A stretch of DNA of 64,000 nucleotides from Terrirhizobium terrae. Lineage in GTDB: Bacteria > Pseudomonadota > Alphaproteobacteria > Rhizobiales > Rhizobiaceae. This document shows, piece after piece, positions 8,379-16,360 of this stretch (the first letter of the stretch is position 1; each line of letters starts with the position of its first letter). A program made the translations under genes and the position numbers. The notes under the pieces are model-generated. The model was given only the letters and a program-made list of their open reading frames with translations. It was not told the DNA's origin and did no database searches. The stretch spans positions 3,199,501 to 3,263,500 of the forward strand of contig NZ_CP104992.1 in assembly GCF_030323265.1 (NCBI RefSeq). Direction: 5' to 3'.

Positions 8379-9295
8379 GCGGCGAGCGTCATCACCACCG
8401 GAATGCTGAAGAACGACACCGCGACCTGAAGCGTCGCCGCGGCGGCGTAGAAATCAGCGTCGCCATTCATCTGCTTGGCAAGCAGATAGCCGTTCATGGC
8501 GGTCGGTACGGCGGCGCAGAGCGCCAGCATGACGATGCCCTGTCCCTCGATGCCGAGGGCAAAACCGATCAGTACGCCGACGACCGGAAAGGCGAAGAGC
8601 TTCAGGACCACCGCGAGAAGCACGAGCGGCTTAGGCTTCAGCGCATCCATAACCCGCAAGCCTGCGCCGACGGTCAGCAGGCCGAGGCTGAGCGAAGCCT
8701 GTGAGAGAAGGTCGATCGTTTGCATGACAGGCGCATAGATCGAAATGCCTGCGAGATTGACCAGGATGCCGAGAGCGGTCGACAGGATCAGCGGATTGGT
8801 GACGATCTTGTAGAGGAGTGCGCGATAGCTGCGTTCGCGGCCTGAAAACCACAAGAGAACGGTGACATTGATCAGGTTGAGCGGAATGATGATCGCGGCC
8901 ATGACAAGACCGACCATCGTCAGGCCGGTGGCGCCAGATGTCTTTGCCGCGATTGCCAGCGCCACGAAACCGTTCCAGCGGGTCGTGGTCTGAAAAAGGG
9001 ACGTATACTGCGGCGGCTTCACACCCATGCGCCGCATCAAAGGCCAGGCGAGCAGCATGCCGCCGGACATGACGATCACCGCAAGGATGGCCGCGAAGCT
9101 GACGGTGATGTTCTGCATGTTGGAAAAATCGGCTTCCGCCATCGTCATGAACAGCAGCGCCGGAAACAGCACGAAATAGCTGCATTGTTCGAGCCCGTCC
9201 CAGAAGGACGGGTTGATCGCCGGAGCGCGTTTCAGCGCTATGCCGAGCAAGACCAGCAGGAAGATCGGAAGGATGCTTTGGAAGACGAGGAGCAT
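8360..9295 (-). CDS. AEC-family (auxin efflux carrier-like) permease
   Basis: A 311-residue inner-membrane protein with about ten hydrophobic spans in two bundles separated near residue 150-170, the AEC layout (Mem_trans family). The start MLLVFQSILPIFLLVLLGIA is a typical first span, and the C-terminal half carries LSLGLLTVGAGLRV and PTAMNGYLLAKQM, which match the family. In bacteria such carriers export or import small organic acids such as malate or malonate; the substrate here cannot be told. It is divergent from the TetR gene at 9466, 170 bases away, so that regulator is a candidate controller. Confidence 0.88.
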   Translation of the reverse strand: MLLVFQSILPIFLLVLLGIALKRAPAINPSFWDGLEQCSYFVLFPALLFMTMAEADFSNMQNITVSFAAILAVIVMSGGMLLAWPLMRRMGVKPPQYTSLFQTTTRWNGFVALAIAAKTSGATGLTMVGLVMAAIIIPLNLINVTVLLWFSGRERSYRALLYKIVTNPLILSTALGILVNLAGISIYAPVMQTIDLLSQASLSLGLLTVGAGLRVMDALKPKPLVLLAVVLKLFAFPVVGVLIGFALGIEGQGIVMLALCAAVPTAMNGYLLAKQMNGDADFYAAAATLQVAVSFFSIPVVMTLAAYVAGG

Positions 9296-9465
9296 AAGGA
9301 CAGTTTCACATCAGCCCTCCCGCCTTCCTTTTGCAGTGGCCAGATTTCAAAAGCAACGCTGTTTTGGAAACTGGCTTATCCTGTGCATGGCTTTCCAACC
9401 GACTTGCCGGGTCGCGATCCGCGCTTTATCGCCTCCTTTAAGGTTTGTTAGGAAACGGGCGGACG

Positions 9466-10110
9466 ATGCTGCAGGTCCTCGATATGACGGCGCAACAGAA
9501 CCAGGCGATGAGGCCGCGCAATCGCGCCAGCACCGAGCGCGCCATCTTTCTCGCCGCCCGTGCACTTCTCGCCGAACAGGGTTTCCAGGGTTTTGGCATC
9601 AACGCCGTGGCGCGCCGCGCCGGCTGCGACAAGCAGTTGATCTATCGCTATTACGGCGGCCTCGACGGGTTGATCGACGCGATCGGCGAAGAACTAGGCA
9701 GCTGGGTGAAGGACAAGATCCCGCAGGATACCGGCGGCATGTTCATCCTCACCTATGGCGACCTGATGGAAAAGCTCTCCATGTACTTCATGGAGGCGTT
9801 GAGGGACGATCCTCTGGTCTGCAAGATCGTCGCCTGGGAAGTGTCTCAGGACACGCCTCAGGTCCGCCGTCTGTCCGAGTCGCGCATGAAGGCGCTCGGC
9901 AAGTGGCTGGAAAAGATGCAGGGCAACCTCAAGCCGCCGAAGGGCGTCGATACGGCGACAACCAACGCGCTGCTTTTCGCCTCGATCCAGCACATGGTGA
10001 TCTCCGCTGCCGTCAGCGAACAGTTCGCCGGCGTTCCGCTGAAGACGGAAAAGGACTGGGAGAAGGTGGCCGCCGCCGTACGCCGCCTGGTTCGCGCCAT
10101 CTACGGCTGA
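9466..10110 (+). CDS. TetR/AcrR-family transcriptional regulator
   Basis: A 214-residue regulator. The N-terminal TetR helix-turn-helix is clear at about residues 20-70: ARALLAEQGFQGFGINAVAR followed by AGCDKQLIYRYYGGLDGLI. The C-terminal part (about 75-210) is all-helical and includes a TetR_C-like ligand and dimerisation domain. ATG 9466 was preferred over TTG 9445 and ATG 9484 on the presence of an AGGA about a dozen bases upstream, but this is not decisive. The neighbouring divergent AEC permease gene is the obvious candidate target. No operator could be identified with confidence. Confidence 0.88.
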   Translation: MLQVLDMTAQQNQAMRPRNRASTERAIFLAARALLAEQGFQGFGINAVARRAGCDKQLIYRYYGGLDGLIDAIGEELGSWVKDKIPQDTGGMFILTYGDLMEKLSMYFMEALRDDPLVCKIVAWEVSQDTPQVRRLSESRMKALGKWLEKMQGNLKPPKGVDTATTNALLFASIQHMVISAAVSEQFAGVPLKTEKDWEKVAAAVRRLVRAIYG

Positions 10111-10292
10111 TCTACCGCTTCTCACATCTCTGACAGGCTCCGCGCACGCGAAGTTGACGCGGTCGCGCGCGTCGCTGCCGCAAATCCGCCTTGATGCCTC
10201 AGGGTAAAGAGCGCTCGTCCACAGGCACGATCGCTGAAATTAACCATATCGACGGGTTTGCATTGCGCGAAATCAGCGCCTGCCTAATTCTG

Positions 10293-10307
10293 TTAATATG
10301 TTGTTAA
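10293..10307. promoter_or_regulatory. Exact TTAA-N7-TTAA, candidate CtrA box
   Basis: TTAA-TATGTTG-TTAA followed by C matches the full CtrA consensus known from Caulobacter and conserved in Rhizobiaceae. It lies about 30 bases upstream of the ATG at 10334 and overlaps the alternative ATG at 10298, which argues against that earlier start. It would link the two small membrane protein genes downstream to cell-cycle control. Chance occurrence of an eight-base spaced AT word is low in GC-rich DNA but cannot be excluded. Confidence 0.45.
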
Positions 10308-10333
10308 CCAGCTTCCTTAGGGCCTTACCCCGG

Positions 10334-10501
10334 ATGACAATCCTGTTCAGGCAGCACGCGATGCTGGTCGTCTCGACGGCCGCCTTTGCTGTGCTGGCAC
10401 TCGACATTGCCTATCCGGCGATGGTTCTGAGCATCATGGCGGCGATGCGCTGGGTTGTGCCGGAGCTTTACCCGGCACCGACGAGGGAACTGGCTGCATG
10501 A
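10334..10501 (+). CDS. Small membrane protein, hypothetical (55 aa)
   Basis: A short protein with one clear hydrophobic segment (about residues 10-38: AMLVVSTAAFAVLALDIAYP and onwards). An in-frame ATG at 10298 would add twelve residues but falls inside the putative CtrA box; ATG 10334 has AGGG about ten bases upstream. The stop overlaps the start of the next gene by four bases (ATGA at 10498), which supports real translation and coupling with the downstream membrane protein. I recognise no family. The gene is too small for composition to prove coding. Confidence 0.55.
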   Translation: MTILFRQHAMLVVSTAAFAVLALDIAYPAMVLSIMAAMRWVVPELYPAPTRELAA

Positions 10502-10830
10502 AGTGGTTCATCATTCTCTGGGCCGGTCCCGTGGCGCTTCTGGGTAGCTGGTACGGCTTGTCCTACTACGACATGAGCTTCGGCTTCTTCATGCTGACAC
10601 GCCAGACGCACGACCTCGTGTTCCAGGTCTACGGCAATATCCTCGGCATTCCGCCGGAAACCATTCCGCCGCTGGTCGCACGCGCCATCGCCGTGGACAG
10701 CCTCATCGTTCTCGCCATCATCGCGTTCCGCAAGCGCAAGGCGATTGCCGCATGGTGGCGCCGACGTCAGTCTTCCAAGGAGGAGCTCGCAGCGGCTCGC
10801 AGCGAAGAGAGCCTGTCCAGCGCTCCCTGA
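10498..10830 (+). CDS. DUF6105-like small membrane protein
   Basis: A 110-residue protein with an N-terminal hydrophobic span (residues 2-22, WFIILWAGPVALLGSWYGL), a short periplasmic or amphipathic stretch, and a second span at about 62-78 (VDSLIVLAIIAFRKRKAI) followed by a basic cytoplasmic tail. Its start overlaps the stop of the preceding small membrane protein. Rhizobial genomes carry similar proteins annotated as DUF6105; that family name is from memory and not checked. After correction of ruvX, the 3' end overlaps the convergent ruvX 3' end by 64 bases, an unusually long convergent overlap. Confidence 0.7.
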   Translation: MKWFIILWAGPVALLGSWYGLSYYDMSFGFFMLTRQTHDLVFQVYGNILGIPPETIPPLVARAIAVDSLIVLAIIAFRKRKAIAAWWRRRQSSKEELAAARSEESLSSAP

Positions 10831-11262
10831 AGAATGAAGCTCGCGGCCGCCGAGATCGATCCGCTCGGCCCGCTTGGCGCGCGATACGTCCATTTCCAGG
10901 AGTGCCCGTTCGGCTGCGACCGTTGACAGGCGCTCGTCCCAGAAGACGAAGGGCAGGGCAGTCTTTTCCGACATCGAGCGCACGAAGGCGCGCGTTGCCT
11001 GAACGCGGGGACCGGCCGAGCCGTCCATGTTCATCGGCAGGCCGATGACGAAGGCCGCGACCTTTTCCTTCTCGGCGAAATCCAGCAGCACGACGGCATC
11101 CTGGGTGAATTTCACCCGTTTGATCACCGGCCGCGGCGACGAGAAGCGGCGGCCGAGGTCCGACATGGCAAGCCCGATCGTCTTGGTGCCGAGGTCGAGC
11201 CCTGCGATCGCCTGGTTCGGCTGCAGTTGCTCGGCCAGTTCCTCGATGGTCAGCGTTGCCAT
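10767..11262 (-). CDS. ruvX: Holliday junction resolvase-like RuvX/YqgF (one-base insertion near 10855)
   Basis: RNase H-fold nuclease implicated in 16S rRNA 5' maturation and once proposed as a Holliday junction resolvase. Family motifs: AGLDLGTKTIGLAMSD near residue 20, VIGLPMNMDGSAGPR near 72, and FWDERLSTVAAERALLE near 105. At 10852-10857 the plus strand reads GAGATC; removing one base gives GAATC and restores [20 protein letters not shown], so the protein ends after about 164 residues at 10767, the normal family length. Uncorrected, the frame runs on as unrelated sequence to 10468. The start ATG at 11262 lies about 20 bases downstream of the PhnA-like gene end on the same strand, suggesting an operon. 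Confidence 0.9.
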
Positions 11263-11285
11263 GTCTCTTGTCTTGCCCTTTGAGC

Positions 11286-11591
11286 TTAGGTTTTCTTGCG
11301 GACGAATTCGGTGCGCAGCACCAGGCCCTTGATCGTATCATGCCGGCAGTCGATTTCCTCCGGATTGGCGGTGAGCCGGATAGAGCGGATGACCGTGCCC
11401 TGCTTCAGCGTCTGGCCGGCACCCTTGACCTTCAGGTCCTTGATCAGCGTGACAGCGTCGCCGTCCGCCAGCACATTGCCGGCCGCGTCGCGTACTGCGG
11501 ATTTTTCGGCGGCCTTCGCCGCAGCTTCCGAAGCGGGCAGCCATTCGCCCGTTGCTTCGTCGTAAACATAATCGTCGTCACTGGTGGACAT
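11286..11591 (-). CDS. PhnA/YjdM-like alkylphosphonate utilisation family protein
   Basis: A 101-residue acidic protein. The C-terminal half (about residues 30-100, with AVRDAAGNVLADGDAVTLIK then LKVKGAGQTLKQGTVIRSIR) is the PhnA C-terminal beta-barrel domain, while the N-terminal part YVYDEATGEWLPASEAAAKA lacks the zinc-ribbon cysteines of full-length PhnA. Despite the name, most members have no proven link to phosphonate metabolism. The ATG at 11591 was preferred to an in-frame ATG at 11609. It precedes ruvX by about 23 bases on the same strand. Confidence 0.82.
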   Translation of the reverse strand: MSTSDDDYVYDEATGEWLPASEAAAKAAEKSAVRDAAGNVLADGDAVTLIKDLKVKGAGQTLKQGTVIRSIRLTANPEEIDCRHDTIKGLVLRTEFVRKKT

Positions 11592-11836
11592 GCCAATTCC
11601 TTGCGTCATGAAAAATAGCGACGCTGCGGTTATGATGTTTGAGGAAACGGCAACGTCGGTGGTCGCTTATCGCACGCGTGTAGGGCTTGCAACCAAAGTG
11701 GCCTGTTTCTCTACTTCCGGTCTGTCGTCTTGTCCGTTGCTTTGCGTAGTGCTTGCCTGCAGGCGTTGCCACCGATCTCGAACCGCCTTATATTTTGCCC
11801 CGATATTCCTCCCCTTTGTATCCCAAGGAGTTCCCC

Positions 11837-12547
11837 ATGAAGATCACCTGGCTCGGCCATGCCGCGTTCCGTATCGAGACCGCCAAGGCGAAGATCCTGA
11901 TCGATCCCTTCCTCTCCTATAACCAGCCTTTTGCCGATGCCGGTCTCGACATCAAGGACGTGAGCGAAGGCATCACCCATATCCTCCTGACCCACGGTCA
12001 TGCGGACCATGTCGGCGATACGGTTGCGATCGCAAAAGAAAAGGGCGCCGTCGTTCTCGCCAATGCCGATCTCGCCTCCTGGCTCGGTACCAAGGGCGTC
12101 GAAAAGATCGAGATGGGCAATACCGGGGGCACGGTCGGCTTTGAAGGCTTTACCGCGACCTTTACCCAGGCGCTGCATTCCTCCGGCCAAGTTGACGAAA
12201 TGGGCGTCGCCCATTCGCTCGGCTCGGCCAACGGCCTGATGCTGCATATCGACGACGAAATGTCCGTCCTGCATATGGGCGATACCGACATCTTCACCGA
12301 TATGGGACTGATCAACGAATTGCACCAGCCGGATATCGGCATCGTGCCGGTCGGCGACCGGTTCACCATGGGCGGGGCGGTTGCGGCACTCGCCTGCCAG
12401 CGCTTCTTCGATTTCAAGCACGCCATCCCCTGCCACTACGGCACCTTCCCGATCATCGACCAGACACCGGAAAAATTCGTCAAGGGCATGGAAGGCATGA
12501 AGACCAATGTCGAGGCACCGAAGCCGGGCGTGACGCTCAGCTTCTGA
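11837..12547 (+). CDS. UPF0173 metal-dependent hydrolase (metallo-beta-lactamase fold)
   Basis: A 236-residue metallo-beta-lactamase-fold hydrolase. The metal site HxHxDH is seen as THGHADHVGD near residue 54; further ligands are in LHMGDTDIFTDM near 150 and CHYGTFPIID near 195, the UPF0173 pattern. The start MKITWLGHAAFRIE is the usual family N-terminus, and AAGGAG sits eight bases upstream at 11827-11832. Substrate is unknown. The stop lies four bases before the next open frame, so cotranscription with it is likely. Confidence 0.93.
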   Translation: MKITWLGHAAFRIETAKAKILIDPFLSYNQPFADAGLDIKDVSEGITHILLTHGHADHVGDTVAIAKEKGAVVLANADLASWLGTKGVEKIEMGNTGGTVGFEGFTATFTQALHSSGQVDEMGVAHSLGSANGLMLHIDDEMSVLHMGDTDIFTDMGLINELHQPDIGIVPVGDRFTMGGAVAALACQRFFDFKHAIPCHYGTFPIIDQTPEKFVKGMEGMKTNVEAPKPGVTLSF

Positions 12548-12551
12548 TTGC

Positions 12552-13073
12552 ATGGGCGAAACGGCGATGGATGAACGACAGAAACACTCGAGGCACTCTA
12601 CGCTTCGCGAGAATATCGTTGAGCATCTTTTTGCCGGTGAACTTCTGCGACGCCTTTGGCAAAAAGGCGTCGTCGATGCGGAGCTGCTAAAAAGCGAGTT
12701 CGATGCCGGTGGTTACGATCTCGTGTTGAGCAGAGGGCGGATAACCCGCCATATCCAGCTGAAGGTGAGCCGAAAAGGTGGCGCCCGGGCAAGCGTCGGC
12801 GTCAATCTGCGCCTTGCGGAAAAGCCCAGCGGCTGCATTGTCTGGATTGTCGTAGACGATGATTTGAATCTGCTGACATATCGATGGTTCGGCGGCTTAC
12901 CCGGCGAGCCATTGCCCGACGTAACTGAGATGAAGCAGCTCAGGCATACCAAGGCGAACGCGCTGGGGATGAAAGCTGTGCGCGACGGGCATCGTAGCAT
13001 TGGAGAGAAGACGTTCGAACCGATCGACGGCATTGACGTATTACTTGGCAGATTGCTGGGCGAGCTCCTATAG
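12552..13073 (+). CDS. Hypothetical protein with a PD-(D/E)XK nuclease-like core
   Basis: A 173-residue protein that I do not recognise by name. The segment KSEFDAGGYDLVLSRG (about residues 46-62) followed by HIQLKVSRKG (about 66-76) has the spacing of a PD-(D/E)XK nuclease active site (E...D...QxK), and NLRLAEKPSGCIVWIVVDDD that follows fits the core strand pattern. ATG 12552 starts four bases after the hydrolase stop; ATG 12567 is an alternative. No toxin, methylase or mobile gene is next to it, so a restriction role is not supported. It may be a stand-alone nuclease or a degenerate relative. Its codon use is somewhat less biased than that of its neighbours, which may point to acquisition. 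Confidence 0.65.
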   Translation: MGETAMDERQKHSRHSTLRENIVEHLFAGELLRRLWQKGVVDAELLKSEFDAGGYDLVLSRGRITRHIQLKVSRKGGARASVGVNLRLAEKPSGCIVWIVVDDDLNLLTYRWFGGLPGEPLPDVTEMKQLRHTKANALGMKAVRDGHRSIGEKTFEPIDGIDVLLGRLLGELL

Positions 13074-13174
13074 CGGCGACGATACACGGCGCGTCGCTCA
13101 TAACATTCCCCTGTTGCGAAGGGCCGACGCGGCCATTATAGCGAAGGGGATTTTTATTGCCCCGGAGTTGAGCC

Positions 13175-13462
13175 ATGTCCGTCGATCTCGCCACCGTCAA
13201 GCGCGTCGCGCGCCTTGCCCGCATTGCGGTCTCGGAAGAAGATGCCAATCGCATGGTCGGCGAATTGAATGGCATCCTGGGCTTCGTCGAGCAGCTCTCC
13301 GAAGTCGATGTAACCGGCGTCGAGCCGATGACCTCGGTGACGCCGATGGACATGCGCAAGCGTCAGGACGATGTCACCGATGGCGACAAGGCCGAGGATA
13401 TCGTCGCCAACGCGCCGTCCACCGACCGCAATTTCTTCCTGGTGCCGAAGGTCGTCGAATAA
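13175..13462 (+). CDS. gatC: Aspartyl/glutamyl-tRNA amidotransferase subunit C
   Basis: The 95-residue stabilising subunit of the GatCAB amidotransferase, which converts Glu-tRNA(Gln) and Asp-tRNA(Asn) to Gln- and Asn-tRNA. Typical features: N-terminal VDLATVKRVARLARIAVSEE, then LNGILGFVEQLSEVDVTGVE and TPMDMRKRQDDVTDGD. GGAG lies eight bases before ATG 13175. gatA starts 58 bases after the stop, and the two form an operon. Rhizobia lack glutaminyl-tRNA synthetase, so this complex is essential for decoding Gln codons. Confidence 0.97.
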   Translation: MSVDLATVKRVARLARIAVSEEDANRMVGELNGILGFVEQLSEVDVTGVEPMTSVTPMDMRKRQDDVTDGDKAEDIVANAPSTDRNFFLVPKVVE

Positions 13463-13520
13463 GCCGCTTCATTGCCGTGCTTCCGACCCTCTCCACGCAT
13501 TCGAACATATTGAAGAGACC

Positions 13521-15003
13521 ATGACCGAACTCACCAGCCTCACCATTGCCGAAGCCCGCGAAAAGCTGGCATCGAAGGAAATCACCTCTGTCGAGCTGAC
13601 CAAGGCCTATGTCGACGCGATCGACGCCTTCAACGGCACGTTCAATGCCTATGTCACGACCACGCCGGAAAAGGCGATGGAGATGGCGAAGGCTTCCGAC
13701 GAGCGCCGCGCATCCGGTAAGGTCGGTGCGCTCGAAGGCATTCCGCTCGGTATCAAGGACCTCTTTGCCACCGAAGGCGTGCATACCCAGGCCTGCAGCC
13801 ACATTCTCGACGGCTTCAAGCCGAAATACGAGATCGACCGTCACCCAGAACCTCTGGGACGATGGCGCCGTCATGCTCGGCAAGCTCAACATGGACGAAT
13901 TCGCCATGGGCTCGTCGAACGAGACCTCGTTTTACGGCCCGGTCATCAACCCGTGGAAGGCTGAAGGTTCAAACCAGCAGCTCGTTCCGGGCGGCTCGTC
14001 CGGTGGTTCTGCTGCAGCCGTTGCCGCGCATCTCTGCGCCGGCGCCACGGCAACTGACACCGGCGGCTCGATCCGCCAGCCGGCCGCCTTCACCGGCACC
14101 GTCGGCATCAAGCCCACCTACGGCCGCTGCTCGCGCTGGGGCACGGTCGCATTTGCATCCTCGCTCGACCAGGCCGGCCCGATCGCCCGTGACGTGCGCG
14201 ATGCCGCGATCATGCTGAAGTCCATGGCCTCCGTCGACAAGAAGGACACAACCTCGGTCGACCTGCCGATCCCGGATTACGAAGCGGCGCTCGGCCAGTC
14301 GGTCAAGGGCATGAAGATCGGCATTCCGAAGGAATATCGCGTCGACGGCATGCCGGAAGATATCGAGGCGCTCTGGCAGAAGGGCATTGCCTATCTGAGG
14401 GATGCCGGTGCCGAGATCATCGACATTACCCTGCCGCACACGAAATACGCGCTGCCAGCCTATTATATCGTGGCGCCCGCCGAAGCCTCGTCCAACCTCG
14501 CCCGCTATGACGGCGTTCGCTACGGCCTGCGCGTCGATGGCAAGGACATTGCCGACATGTACGAAAAGACCCGCGCCGCCGGTTTCGGCACCGAGGTCAA
14601 GCGCCGTATCATGATCGGTACCTATGTCCTGTCGGCGGGTTACTACGACGCCTATTACCTGCAGGCGCAGAAGGTCCGCACGCTGATCAAGCGCGATTTC
14701 GAGCTGGCCTTCTATGCCGGTGTCGATGCGATCCTGACGCCGGCCACGCCGTCTTCGGCCTTCGGCATCGCCGACGAGGCGCTCGCTGCCGATCCGGTGG
14801 CCATGTACCTGAACGACATCTTCACGGTCACCGTCAACATGGCCGGCCTGCCGGGCATCGCGGTTCCCGCCGGCCTCGACAAGAAGGGCCTGCCGCTCGG
14901 CCTACAGCTCATCGGCAAGCCGTTCGAGGAGGAGACGCTCTTCCGCACCGCCCACGTCATCGAACAGGCAGCCGGCAAGTTCACGCCGGCCAAGTGGTGG
15001 TAA
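13521..15003 (+). CDS. gatA: Asp/Glu-tRNA amidotransferase subunit A (one-base insertion near 13832)
   Basis: Amidase-signature subunit that hydrolyses glutamine for the transamidase. The Ser-cisSer-Lys triad regions are visible: GIKDLFAT (Lys) near residue 78 and the GGSSGGSAAAVAAHLCAGAT signature with TDTGGSIRQPA near 155-185. At 13830-13835 the sequence reads GAGATC; dropping one base (GAGTC) restores KYESTVTQNLWDDGAVMLG, the family sequence, and joins both halves into 493 residues. The break lies inside an essential gene and at a GANTC site, so I regard it as a sequence error. Start ATG 13521 gives the usual N-terminus TELTSLTIAEAREKLASKE. Confidence 0.95.
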
Positions 15004-15488
15004 GCGGGCTGGAAATTCGAGAAATGACTGCCGCCGATCACATTGTGGTCGGCGAAGTCGGTTTTGCGGCCTGGAAATCCAGCGATGCCTTCAGGGGCAT
15101 GGATCTCGCGCCTGAGGTCATCGAGCGGACACGCAAGGCCTATGAGAGCTTTGCCCCGCAGACGCAGGCCGAGGTCTGGATCGCGGAGATCGACGGCGAA
15201 GTCGTCGGCTGGTCCGCGCGAGAAGGCGCACCGAACTATATTTCCGACGTCTGGATCAGGCCCGATCATCAGGGCAGGGGCATCGGCAGGGCGCTCATCG
15301 AGCACGCCAGCGAGCGGATTGCCTCGGAAGGCCATGCGACGGCCACCATCCATACGCATGCCAGAAATGCCGGTGCACTTCGCCTTTACCAGCGCTGCGG
15401 TTTTTCCATCGTCTGGCGCGGTATCGAGCCATCGAAGAGCATGGGCGTGGACCTTGAAAAGGTTCATCTCGAAAAGCCGCTGAGATAA
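14994..15488 (+). CDS. GNAT family N-acetyltransferase
   Basis: A roughly 164-residue GNAT protein with the acetyl-CoA loop DHQGRGIGRALIEHA (about residues 96-110) preceded by SDVWIRP and followed by ARNAGALRLYQRCGF, the classical A and B motifs. The start is a GTG at 14994 or 14997, overlapping the gatA stop, so translation is probably coupled to gatA. The acceptor is unknown. The protein is clearly similar to the GNAT encoded at 15851 (shared SDxWI-P-H-GxGxGRAL pattern and N-terminal GFxAW), which suggests a tandem duplication around the small gene at 15508. Confidence 0.88.
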   Translation: MVVSGLEIREMTAADHIVVGEVGFAAWKSSDAFRGMDLAPEVIERTRKAYESFAPQTQAEVWIAEIDGEVVGWSAREGAPNYISDVWIRPDHQGRGIGRALIEHASERIASEGHATATIHTHARNAGALRLYQRCGFSIVWRGIEPSKSMGVDLEKVHLEKPLR

Positions 15489-15507
15489 TTTGCCCGAGGA
15501 GGCGCTG

Positions 15508-15774
15508 ATGAAGTCCGATCTCGCAGCTCTAATCGATGCTTTCGATAGATTGGCCGCCGCCGATTTTGCGATGGGGGCTGAATGGCAGGTGGTGCACGAT
15601 ATCTGCCAGGCCCATGAGGGCGTGCAGCCTTTCGACTGGGGCCACGCGCTGTGCCACCGCATCGAAGGTGACGACTGGAATGCCGGCTACTGGTATCGCC
15701 GGGCAGGGAAAACGGTTGCAAATGAAGCCGTTGCGGACGAGTGGGCCGCGATGAGAGCGGAAATTTCAACCTAA
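15508..15774 (+). CDS. Conserved hypothetical protein (88 aa)
   Basis: An 88-residue soluble, acidic protein rich in Trp and His (PFDWGHALCHRIEGDDWNAGYWYRRAGK split over two stretches). GAGGAGG at 15495-15501 gives a strong ribosome binding site for ATG 15508; an upstream in-frame start at 15490 would lie in front of that site. It lies between two related GNAT genes, probably in the gatA operon. The second half resembles short proteins in which the W-x-A-x-YWYRRA motif follows a helical N-terminus, found in several proteobacteria; no function is known to me. Confidence 0.75.
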   Translation: MKSDLAALIDAFDRLAAADFAMGAEWQVVHDICQAHEGVQPFDWGHALCHRIEGDDWNAGYWYRRAGKTVANEAVADEWAAMRAEIST

Positions 15775-15850
15775 ACGGAAACAAGCGCACGCCGCCCTCT
15801 GGTCAAAAACGCAGACTCAATGCTCTATTGTTCTGACAACAGGGGCAAAC

Positions 15851-16360
15851 ATGGCCACAACCCGCAACGCGCGTGAAGACGAAGTGGATGTCCTGGCGGA
15901 AATCGGTTTCCGCGCCTGGGAAAAGGCGATGGAATCGATCGGCGAGATGACTGATATGCGCGACAGCGCGCTCTCCGCCTTCCGCAACTTCACCCGCTCC
16001 TCCTGGCTCACCATCACCGTCGTCGAGCATCATGGCCATCAGGCCGGATGGGCGGCGCGCGAGCATCTGGACGAACTGATTTCCGATTTCTGGATCGATC
16101 CGCAGCATCGCGGGCAGGGGCTTGGCCGGGCTCTCCTCGCCGAAGTGGAGGCGGAGATTTCGAAGCAGGGTTTCGAGACGGCCCGTGTCGAAACTCACGC
16201 GCAGAACATGGAGGCAATCGGCTTCTTCGGAAAGAACGGCTATTCCATCAACTGGCTGACCGTCGCCTACTCGCCGAAGATCGACCGGGACGTGCAGTCG
16301 GTGGGGCTGTCGAAATCGCTTGTCGAAGCCGCAGGCGCCGCCTACGGCCAGGAATTCTAG
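15851..16360 (+). CDS. GNAT family N-acetyltransferase (paralogue of the one at 14994)
   Basis: A 169-residue GNAT enzyme. The acetyl-CoA binding motif is QHRGQGLGRALLAEVEAEI (about residues 86-104), preceded by LISDFWIDP and followed by AQNMEAIGFFGKNGYSINW. Starts with ATTRNAREDEVDVLAEIGF. The stop overlaps the end of the convergent DUF1294 gene by four bases. Substrate unknown. The resemblance to the upstream GNAT (14994) is visible along the whole length. Confidence 0.88.
   Translation: MATTRNAREDEVDVLAEIGFRAWEKAMESIGEMTDMRDSALSAFRNFTRSSWLTITVVEHHGHQAGWAAREHLDELISDFWIDPQHRGQGLGRALLAEVEAEISKQGFETARVETHAQNMEAIGFFGKNGYSINWLTVAYSPKIDRDVQSVGLSKSLVEAAGAAYGQEF

Noticed and set aside
6727..8409. 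Acyl-CoA dehydrogenase with an Arg/Pro/Ser-rich C-terminal tail
   Set aside because: The tail is out of frame after a deletion near 8181; the correct frame gives the family C-terminus ending at 8378.
10468..11262. A 264-residue ruvX with a novel C-terminal extension
   Set aside because: The extension arises from the one-base insertion at 10852-10857; correcting it gives the normal family length and sequence.
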